A DNA stretch of 6,411 nucleotides, taken from NCBI GenBank assembly GCA_937923225.1, contig CALAKR010000106.1, forward strand, positions 1-6,411, written 5' to 3'. Shown in pieces: positions 1 to 5,159 of the stretch. This stretch comes from an uncultured Aquabacterium sp. GTDB taxonomy: Bacteria; Pseudomonadota; Gammaproteobacteria; Burkholderiales; Burkholderiaceae_C. The stretch's first letter is position 1. The number at the start of each line of letters is the position of its first letter. The notes under the pieces are model-generated. The model was given only the letters and a program-made list of their open reading frames with translations, ran no database searches and was not told the origin of the DNA. A program made the position numbers and the translations under genes.

Positions 1-74
1 GGTACTGCGTCGGTCTGCGGCGTGGGGCTGCAAAATGAAGTGCCATTGCACGTGAAAGTGCTTTCCCGAGTCCA

Positions 75-90
75 TAACCCGCAGGGGTTA
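75..90 (-). other. Small hairpin overlapping the kinase stop codon
   Basis: A perfect 6-bp inverted repeat (TAACCC / GGGTTA, loop of 4 nt) begins at the TAA stop codon of the histidine kinase gene, read on the minus strand. It could mark the 3' end of the cca-regulator-kinase transcript. No U-tract follows it, so it does not meet the criteria of an intrinsic terminator. The rest of positions 1-87 shows no recognisable gene end or site. Confidence 0.25.
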
Positions 91-1914
91 GGCAGGGCCC
101 CGGATCAGGGTGTTCAGCGCCTGCTGCAGTTCGGCGGGAGAGAGGGGCTTGCGCCGCAAGACCACGCCGGCCTCCGCGGCCCGGGCGTTGAGCGTCGGGT
201 CCAGATCCCCGGTCAGCAGCAACACGGGCAGCTCGGGGCCGAACTCATGGCGGGCCTGGGTGGCCACGGTCAGGCCGTCGCCTCCGGCGCCCAGGCGCAG
301 GTCAGTGAGCAGTGCCTGTGGCCACGCATCGGCATGGGCCAATGCCTCGATGGCCTGGGCCAGGGTGGCGCCGGCAAAGCACTGCCAGCCCAGAGCCTGC
401 ATCACCGTGCGGGTGGTATCGCGCACATCGTCGTCGTCTTCCACCAGCAGCACAGTCCGGGTGAGCGCTTCGCCAAGCAGGGCGTGTGGATCGTGCATAG
501 GCGTAGCCTGCGGCGTTGGCGCAGTCGCTTCGGTGGCGGGCACCAAGGGCACCCACAGCGAGAATACCGAGCCTTGCCCAAGGCGTGAGCGCACGGTCAG
601 TCGGTAGGCCCCGGCCTGCACCAGGCGGCGCACCAGGCCCAAGCCCAGGCCCAGGCCTTCGCGCAGGTGGCGCGCGGGGTTGTGCAACTGCACGTAGTCT
701 TCAAAGATGCGGGCCCGGTCGGCAGGGGCGATGCCGGGGCCCTGGTCCCACACCTGCACCACCAGCCAGGCGCTGCGTGCCCGTGTGCGCAGCCGCACCG
801 TCTGGCCCGGCGGTGTGTAGCGCAAGGCGTTTTCCAGCAGGTTGCGCAGGATGCGCTGCATGAACAGCGGGTCGGCCTGCACGATGGTGTGAGCAGGCAC
901 TCCGTGTGCATGCAGGTGTTGCCAGCGCAGGCCCTTGTCCTGGCACAGCAGCTCGAACTCGTCGGCCAGTTGCGACAGCAATGGGCGCAGGGCGATGGCA
1001 TGGGGCTGGTGCACCAGCTTCTGCGCATCCACGCGGGCGATGTCGAACAGCTGCTCGAAGATGCCGCGCAGGCCGTCGACAGCGGCGCTGATCTTGCCGG
1101 CCAGGCTGCGTGATTCAGTTTCCAGCAGCCGGGTTGTCAGCAGCCCGGACAGCAGCGTCAGGCTGTGCAAGGGCTGGCGCACGTCGTGGCTGGCCGTGGC
1201 GATGAACGCGCTCTTCTGGCGATTGGCCTGCTCGGCCGCCTCCTTGGCCAGCCGCACCTTGCCGACTTCGTCGGCCAGTTCGGCCACCAGTTGTTCGTTG
1301 CGGATGCGCAGGCGTTCGGCCTCCAGCAGGCGCACCTCGATCAGGCGGCCCACGCCCAGGCAGGTCACCATGGACAGCGTCAGGATCAGTGCGATGGTGG
1401 CCGTGCCTTCGGCCGGATCGAGCAGCAGGCGCGCCAGCACGATCAGCAGGATGGGCAGGTTGGCGGCCGTGGCCACGCCTGAATCGTGCGTGCTGAAGAA
1501 CATGGCCGTGTAGCCGAAGATGATCAGCGCCGTGAGGATCAGCAGGTGCCATTGCGACGGCAGCGCGCCCCACAGCATGGCGGCCAGCAGTGCCCAACCC
1601 GTGGCCTGGGTCACCTCGCGCATCAGCGTGACGGCCCGCCAGCGCGGGTAGTTGTCGGCATCGAGCACCACGCGGCGCAGGCGCCAGATCGACAGACTGC
1701 CCCAGGCCCAGGTGGCGAGCAGCAAGGCGATGGGCGGGCCCCATTCCCAGAGGCGCAGGCCGCTGCGCTGCACCACGGGGATCAGGGCCAGCAGCGCGAT
1801 GAACTGCCCAGGGATGGCCCAGACATCCAGGCGCCAGTGGTCGCGCAGCTGTTCCAGGTAGATGGCCCGGTCGGTGGGCGTGAGGCCCAGCAGGTTCAGG
1901 CGCAGGAACTTCAT
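88..1914 (-). CDS. Membrane-bound hybrid histidine kinase with C-terminal receiver domain
   Basis: A 608-residue sensor kinase. The N-terminal part holds about six hydrophobic segments (roughly residues 34-48, 60-78, 106-120, 122-140, 146-168 and 172-190) and no recognised periplasmic ligand domain. A charged, probably coiled-coil linker (about 193-233) leads to the HisKA H-box ASHDVRQPL, with phospho-acceptor His243. The ATPase domain shows the N-box (N358, N362), G1 box DQGPGI (390-395), F-box IFEDY (403-407) and glycine-rich G2 (420-427). The C-terminal receiver domain has acidic D493-D496, phospho-acceptor D538, T568 and K589, so all catalytic residues are present. No Hpt domain is visible. 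The ATG lies 5 nt after the stop of the response regulator gene, with no clear Shine-Dalgarno, suggesting translational coupling and a cognate pair. The signal sensed cannot be read from sequence. Confidence 0.93.
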   Translation of the reverse strand: MKFLRLNLLGLTPTDRAIYLEQLRDHWRLDVWAIPGQFIALLALIPVVQRSGLRLWEWGPPIALLLATWAWGSLSIWRLRRVVLDADNYPRWRAVTLMREVTQATGWALLAAMLWGALPSQWHLLILTALIIFGYTAMFFSTHDSGVATAANLPILLIVLARLLLDPAEGTATIALILTLSMVTCLGVGRLIEVRLLEAERLRIRNEQLVAELADEVGKVRLAKEAAEQANRQKSAFIATASHDVRQPLHSLTLLSGLLTTRLLETESRSLAGKISAAVDGLRGIFEQLFDIARVDAQKLVHQPHAIALRPLLSQLADEFELLCQDKGLRWQHLHAHGVPAHTIVQADPLFMQRILRNLLENALRYTPPGQTVRLRTRARSAWLVVQVWDQGPGIAPADRARIFEDYVQLHNPARHLREGLGLGLGLVRRLVQAGAYRLTVRSRLGQGSVFSLWVPLVPATEATAPTPQATPMHDPHALLGEALTRTVLLVEDDDDVRDTTRTVMQALGWQCFAGATLAQAIEALAHADAWPQALLTDLRLGAGGDGLTVATQARHEFGPELPVLLLTGDLDPTLNARAAEAGVVLRRKPLSPAELQQALNTLIRGPA

Positions 1915-1919
1915 GGGGC

Positions 1920-2621
1920 TCAGCGGGTGGGAAGGGCGGGCTCTGCCAGGCCGTCGCGCGCGCAGTTGAGCAGCAGCTGCACACGGTTGTGGGCCCCATG
2001 CGCGCGCAGGATGGCGCGCACGTGCAGCTTCACGGTCTCTTCGCTGATGCCGAGCTGGTCGGCAATCAGCGCGTTGGCCAGGCCATGCAGCAGCAGGGCA
2101 CGCACCTCGATCTGGCGGGGCGTGAGGCGTGGTGGCGTGGGCTGGGGCAATGTCGCATCACGCCGCTCCAATGGGGAGCCGCCGTTGTCATCAGCGCCTG
2201 CGGCGGCATGGGCCTGCGCCAGCAGTTCCCGCGGGAAGTACACGCCGCCATGGGCCAGCGTACGCAGCCCTTCGGCGAAGTGCGCCAGGCTGCCCGCCTT
2301 GGGCACGAAGGCACAGGCCCCCTCGCGCAGGCAGCCCAGGGCCAGGTCCAGATCGTTGCTGCCCGAGACGACGCCGATGCGGGCGCGCGGGGCATGGGCA
2401 CGAAGCCGGCGCAGCGTCTCCAGCCCCTGAGCATCGGGCAGGTTCAGGTCGGTGATGATCACCTCGATGCCGGGCGGCGGGGCACTGTCCAGGCAGCGCA
2501 GGGCCGTGGCCAGGTCTTCGGCCTGGTGTGTGGTGAGGTCGGGCCATCGGGCCGTGACCACCTTGAGGATGCCTTCGCTGACCAGGGCATGGTCTTCCAC
2601 CACCAACAGCGTTCGGGTCAC
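1920..2621 (-). CDS. LuxR/NarL-family response regulator
   Basis: A 233-residue DNA-binding response regulator. The receiver domain (about 1-120) has the acidic pair E9/D10, phospho-acceptor D58 in IITDLNLPD, switch residue S86 and K108 in the VPKAG motif. A variable linker (about 140-163) leads to a LuxR-type helix-turn-helix (about 165-225) with LTPRQIEV, recognition helix segment ISEETVKLHV and a final NRVQLL helix. The reading frame stays open further upstream, but the GTG at 2619-2621 is chosen for three reasons. The receiver fold begins immediately there (TRTLLVVEDH). A GAGGA Shine-Dalgarno lies 9 nt upstream. The GTG overlaps the cca stop codon as GTGA, a typical coupling junction. It most likely takes phosphate from the hybrid kinase encoded directly downstream. 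Target genes are unknown. Confidence 0.93.
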   Translation of the reverse strand: MTRTLLVVEDHALVSEGILKVVTARWPDLTTHQAEDLATALRCLDSAPPPGIEVIITDLNLPDAQGLETLRRLRAHAPRARIGVVSGSNDLDLALGCLREGACAFVPKAGSLAHFAEGLRTLAHGGVYFPRELLAQAHAAAGADDNGGSPLERRDATLPQPTPPRLTPRQIEVRALLLHGLANALIADQLGISEETVKLHVRAILRAHGAHNRVQLLLNCARDGLAEPALPTR

Positions 2622-3871
2622 TGCGTCTTGTCCTCGTCGTGGGGCTGCGACGGGCGCAGGCTGGCCAGGGCCTGCGTGCGCGCTTGCTGGATGACATCGG
2701 CGATGGCTGCACCCTTCTGGCCACGCGCGATGGCCTGGGCGGCGAGCTGGGCGGTATCCACCGACTGGCAGGCCTTCAGGGCCAGCGGCAAGGCCGTGGC
2801 GGGCTGGTAGGTGCTGTCCTCGAAACCCAGCCGGCCGCGGGCGTCGCATTCGCAGGCCAGCAGGATGTCGGGCAGGCGCTGGGGTTTGCGGAAGGCGTCG
2901 AGCCGCTCCAGCAAGCGCACGGTGGCCGCGGCGGACAGCTCCGTGCTGCGGTGGATGTTGCCGTGCTCACGGGCCACCACATCGGCCAGTTCGCGGCATT
3001 CATTGGGCACGCGCAGGCGCTCGCATACGTCCTTGAGCAGCTTGGCGCTGCGGCCTTCGTGGCCCAGGTGGCGAGGCAGCACGTCGGCGGGGGTGGTGCC
3101 CTTGCCCAGGTCGTGGCACAGGCAGGCGAAGCGCACGGACAGCGAGGCCTCCAGGCGCGCGCTCATGTCCAGCACCATCATCAGGTGCACGCCGGTGTCG
3201 ACCTCGGGGTGGTAATCGGCGCGCTGGGGCACACCCCACAGGCGGTCGACCTCGGGCAGCAGGCGGGCCAGCGCACCGCAGTCGCGCAGTACCTCGAACA
3301 TGCGCGAGGGGCGCACTTCCATCAGGCCGCGGGCCAGTTCCTGCCAGACACGCTCGGCCACCAGGTGGTCGGCTTCGCCCTCGTCGACCATGCGGCGCAT
3401 CAGGGCGGCGGTGTCGGGTGCCACGGTGAAGTCGGGCAGGCGGGCGGCGAAGCGGGCCAGGCGCAGGATGCGCACCGGGTCTTCGCCGAAAGCCGGCGAG
3501 ACGTGGCGCAGCACGCGGGCGTTCAGGTCCTGCCGCCCCCCGTAGGGGTCGACCAGGGCGCCGTCTTCTCCCTGGGCCATGGCATTGATGGTCAGGTCGC
3601 GGCGGGCCAGGTCTTCTTCCAGCGATACCCCGGGCGTGGCCTGGAAGACGAAGCCGTGGTAACCCCGCCCGGATTTGCGCTCGGTGCGGGCCAGCGCGTA
3701 TTCCTCCTTCGTCTGCGGGTGCAGGAAGACGGGGAAATCGCGGCCGACGGGCAGAAAGCCACGGGCGACCATGGCCTCGGGCGAGGCGCCCACGACCACC
3801 CAATCGTGGTCTTGCGTGGGGCGGCCCAGCAGCCGGTCGCGGACGGCGCCGCCGACGAGGTAGGTTTTCAT
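2618..3871 (-). CDS. cca: Multifunctional CCA protein (tRNA nucleotidyltransferase with HD phosphohydrolase domain)
   Basis: Adds or repairs the 3'-terminal CCA of tRNAs in the cytoplasm, using CTP and ATP without a nucleic acid template. It is 417 residues, close to the E. coli enzyme (412). The class II nucleotidyltransferase head shows GGAVRD (7-12), metal-binding DHD (D21, D23), RRDLTINA (90-97) and the neck motif EDPVRILRLARF (130-141), followed by ERVWQEL (183-189). The C-terminal HD domain has H221, H229 and the HD pair H253/D254 in CHDLGKG, plus H303. In bacterial Cca this domain carries 2',3'-cyclic phosphodiesterase, 2'-nucleotidase and phosphatase activity. The ATG at 3869-3871 is chosen because MKTYLVGGAVRD is the conserved family N-terminus; an upstream in-frame extension is rejected. 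No Shine-Dalgarno is visible. It heads a group with the response regulator and kinase genes. Confidence 0.97.
   Translation of the reverse strand: MKTYLVGGAVRDRLLGRPTQDHDWVVVGASPEAMVARGFLPVGRDFPVFLHPQTKEEYALARTERKSGRGYHGFVFQATPGVSLEEDLARRDLTINAMAQGEDGALVDPYGGRQDLNARVLRHVSPAFGEDPVRILRLARFAARLPDFTVAPDTAALMRRMVDEGEADHLVAERVWQELARGLMEVRPSRMFEVLRDCGALARLLPEVDRLWGVPQRADYHPEVDTGVHLMMVLDMSARLEASLSVRFACLCHDLGKGTTPADVLPRHLGHEGRSAKLLKDVCERLRVPNECRELADVVAREHGNIHRSTELSAAATVRLLERLDAFRKPQRLPDILLACECDARGRLGFEDSTYQPATALPLALKACQSVDTAQLAAQAIARGQKGAAIADVIQQARTQALASLRPSQPHDEDKTQ
2631..2635 (-). promoter_or_regulatory. Ribosome binding site of the response regulator gene
   Basis: GAGGA on the minus strand, 9 nt before the GTG start codon and inside the last codons of cca. 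It decides the GTG start against longer in-frame alternatives that would run through cca. Confidence 0.65.
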
Positions 3872-3919
3872 GGGGCGAAAGTATGGAGGCTGTGCGCGAT
3901 GACGGGGCGCCTGAACATT

Positions 3920-3937
3920 GTGCATTGCACCATGGTG
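3920..3937. repeat. Two overlapping palindromes, possible operator
   Basis: GTGCATTGCAC (3920-3930, dyad around a central T) overlaps the perfect 10-bp palindrome CACCATGGTG (3928-3937). They lie about 50-65 bp upstream of the cca start and 105-122 bp upstream of the predicted start of the PEP-CTERM transcript. Dyads of this size can be operators, but no family is assigned. Confidence 0.3.
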
Positions 3938-3952
3938 GCGGCCCGTGGAAGG

Positions 3953-3971
3953 GGCAAAACGGGCCTGGATG
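3953..3971 (+). repeat. Upstream direct repeat, copy 1 (candidate enhancer-binding site)
   Basis: GGCAAAACGGGCCTGGATG. It recurs 31-32 bp downstream with 18 of 19 bases conserved plus two single-base insertions. It lies at about -89 to -71 from the predicted sigma-54 transcription start, where activators of sigma-54 promoters usually bind. Confidence 0.5.
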
Positions 3972-3982
3972 CACCGCAAGCA

Positions 3983-4003
3983 GGCCAAAACCGGGCTTGG
4001 ATG
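3983..4003 (+). repeat. Upstream direct repeat, copy 2 (candidate enhancer-binding site)
   Basis: Second copy of the motif. Relative to copy 1 it has an extra C after GGC, an extra C after AAAAC, and CTTGGATG in place of CCTGGATG. It contains a short dyad CCAA...TTGG (3985-4000). It lies at about -59 to -39 from the predicted start, three helical turns from copy 1, so both copies face the same side of the helix. Confidence 0.5.
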
Positions 4004-4015
4004 GGGTGTGACATC

Positions 4016-4030
4016 TGGCACGGAGTATGC
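4016..4030 (+). promoter_or_regulatory. Predicted sigma-54 (RpoN) promoter of the PEP-CTERM gene
   Basis: TGGCACG (4016-4022), four bases, then ATGC (4027-4030). This matches the -24/-12 consensus TGGCACG-N4-TTGC except for one T to A. The invariant GG (4017-4018) and GC (4029-4030) are exactly 12 bp apart. Transcription would start near 4042, giving a leader of about 41 nt before the ATG at 4083. The element is intergenic, points toward the PEP-CTERM gene, and is preceded by tandem repeats. Confidence 0.72.
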
Positions 4031-4063
4031 GTGAGAGGGCCCAGGTTCTGTGTCATTTGTCAT

Positions 4064-4077
4064 TCCCCCAAGGGAGG
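4064..4077 (+). promoter_or_regulatory. Shine-Dalgarno of the PEP-CTERM gene, partly within a small hairpin
   Basis: AGGGAGG (4071-4077) lies 5 nt before the ATG at 4083 and 11 nt before the alternative ATG at 4089, favouring the first. TCCC (4064-4067) can pair with GGGA (4072-4075) across a 4-nt loop, which would cover part of the ribosome binding site. The stem is short and its effect is uncertain. Confidence 0.6.
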
Positions 4078-4082
4078 TTGGT

Positions 4083-4559
4083 ATGAGCATGCAAACGAAG
4101 AAGTGGTTGCTGGCGGCCGTGGCTGCGGCGTCCATGGCGGCCGCGGGTACTGCGAGCGCGATCGAGTTGACCGGTTCGCTGGATCCGACGGTAGTGCCGC
4201 CGTTGGGCACGGTCGGGCTCGATGTGCTCGCCTTGTCGTTCACGCCGGGCGATTACGTCGTGAGCATCGTGGGGCCGGCGTCGCCAAGTCTGTTCGCCGA
4301 TCCCTCCAATACCTTTGTGAACTACACGTCGAGCATGGGCATGGGCTCGCTCTACACCTACTTCTACAGCGGCTTGTCGGGTACGTACAAGCTCAGCTTG
4401 CTGGGCACGGCAGGCGCGGATTACAAGGTCAGCGTGTTCGGTACTGGCACGGTCTCCGTGGTGCCCGAGCCCGAATCCCTGGCCCTGGCCCTGGGTGGCC
4501 TCGGCGTGTTGGGCCTGCTGGGCCGCCGTCGCCTGAGCAACGCGTCGGCACAGGGCTGA
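4083..4559 (+). CDS. PEP-CTERM sorting domain protein, short exported surface protein
   Basis: A 158-residue secreted protein. It starts with a Sec signal peptide (MSMQTKKW, a hydrophobic Ala/Val core, cleavage likely after ASA at 24-26). The mature part is small, cysteine-free and rich in Gly, Ser, Thr and Tyr, with beta-like segments (SFTPGDYVVSIVG, GTYKLSLLGTAGADYKVSVFG). It ends with a textbook PEP-CTERM signal: VPEPES (127-132), a hydrophobic helix (133-146) and RRR (148-150), followed by eight more residues. In the family this tail is recognised and cleaved by exosortase (XrtA/EpsH type) on the way to the surface or exopolysaccharide matrix. No exosortase or polysaccharide gene is visible here, so this is an orphan member. 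A strong Shine-Dalgarno and a sigma-54-type promoter precede it. The role of the mature domain is not recognised. Confidence 0.93.
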   Translation: MSMQTKKWLLAAVAAASMAAAGTASAIELTGSLDPTVVPPLGTVGLDVLALSFTPGDYVVSIVGPASPSLFADPSNTFVNYTSSMGMGSLYTYFYSGLSGTYKLSLLGTAGADYKVSVFGTGTVSVVPEPESLALALGGLGVLGLLGRRRLSNASAQG

Positions 4560-5159
4560 TCACCGGCCCAGGGGCTGGCTGCGCCACCAGTCGCGCAACC
4601 GCTCCCACCACGTGGCGCCGGTGTCGAGGGCATGGCCCTCGCCATCATCGAGCCATGCGCGTGATGTGCACCTTTGCGTGGTGTCGTCCACGGCCAGCAA
4701 TTGCGCAGGCCGTGCGGCATCGCCTTCCTGCCAGCAGAAACGGCTGCGGTACAGGCGGATGCTGCTGATCTCCAGCGTGTAGGGCTGACCTGCTTTCAGC
4801 AGTGGGGTCGGTATGCCTACGCACTGCGCTGGCGCGTCCGGCCAGGTGCGGCTGGCGTTGGCCCCTTCTTCGGTGTCCTGCTGCCACAGGGGGGCGCTGG
4901 CGTCGTCAGGCGCAGCACTCGCCCACAACTGGACCGACCAGCCCTGCTGCGCCTCGTTCGGCGAGCCTGCGCTCACGTGGGCGCACAACGGCGTATTGGG
5001 CACACCCTGTGCGCCGATCGCCAGCTCCACCGCGCCATGCACCTCGGCCGAGGTGCCCCATGCGGCCTGCATGCCGGCCAGTGCCGCCCACAGGCTCACC
5101 ACGATCTGGCGTGACCACTCAGCGTGGGACGTGGACGGTGCGCGGCAGCGTTCTGGCAT
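4560..5159 (-). CDS. Predicted exported protein of unknown function with four cysteines
   Basis: A 199-residue protein of no family I recognise. A likely signal peptide covers residues 1-38: charged start with R and E, hydrophobic segment IVVSLWAALAGM, possible cleavage after TSA before EVHG. After cleavage four cysteines remain (C59, C113, C142, C164), compatible with two disulfides in the periplasm or outside. The C-terminus is Trp-rich and amphipathic (WWERLRDWWR, 184-193). The ATG at 5157-5159 is preferred over a TTG one codon upstream because GAAGGA lies 8 nt before it. It overlaps the end of the zincin-like gene by 41 nt, so the two are probably co-translated and may act together. Its stop codon directly abuts that of the convergent PEP-CTERM gene. 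Confidence 0.8.
   Translation of the reverse strand: MPERCRAPSTSHAEWSRQIVVSLWAALAGMQAAWGTSAEVHGAVELAIGAQGVPNTPLCAHVSAGSPNEAQQGWSVQLWASAAPDDASAPLWQQDTEEGANASRTWPDAPAQCVGIPTPLLKAGQPYTLEISSIRLYRSRFCWQEGDAARPAQLLAVDDTTQRCTSRAWLDDGEGHALDTGATWWERLRDWWRSQPLGR

Larger units (their letters stand above)
3872..4082. promoter_or_regulatory. Divergent intergenic region between cca and the PEP-CTERM gene
   Basis: The only sizeable noncoding stretch (211 bp). It holds overlapping palindromes near 3920-3937, two near-identical direct repeats (3953-3971 and 3983-4003), a sigma-54-type promoter (4016-4030) and a leader with a strong Shine-Dalgarno for the plus-strand gene. I see no convincing sigma-70 promoter for cca on the minus strand; the best -10-like hexamer (CATACT, 3885-3880) is only 8 nt from the ATG and has no -35 partner. 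Confidence 0.8.

Noticed and set aside
1..87. Search for the end of another gene at the left edge
   Set aside because: No frame gives a recognisable protein end here; frames 2 and 3 of the plus strand stop quickly and frame 1 is only an antisense shadow of the kinase.
640..662. Short CCCAGG-type repetition
   Set aside because: It encodes the glycine-rich G2 box (GLGLGLG) of the kinase ATPase domain; the repeat is explained by the protein.
88..2621. The kinase and regulator as the PrsK/PrsR pair controlling the PEP-CTERM gene
   Set aside because: PrsR-type regulators carry a sigma-54 AAA+ domain and a Fis-type helix-turn-helix. This regulator has a LuxR-type domain and no AAA+ module, so it cannot activate a sigma-54 promoter in the known way.
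2622..2849. N-terminal extension of the response regulator into cca
   Set aside because: The receiver fold starts directly after the GTG at 2621, which has a good Shine-Dalgarno. The extension is Arg/Pro-rich shadow translation of cca.
3872..4243. N-terminal extension of Cca by 124 residues
   Set aside because: The family N-terminus begins at MKTYLVGGAVRD. The extension would cover the intergenic promoter region and part of the PEP-CTERM gene in antisense, and its composition is unlike Cca.
4625..4641. Seven-bp GC hairpin (CGAGGGC-ATG-GCCCTCG) as terminator for the PEP-CTERM gene
   Set aside because: It lies inside the opposing coding sequence and no T-run follows on either strand. It could slow polymerase but does not meet the criteria of an intrinsic terminator.
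2639..4768. A 709-codon open frame on the plus strand across cca
   Set aside because: It is antisense to the well-supported cca gene. Long antisense frames are expected in DNA this GC-rich. Its translation is low-complexity Gly/Ala/Gln-rich with no domain and runs out of frame through the PEP-CTERM gene.
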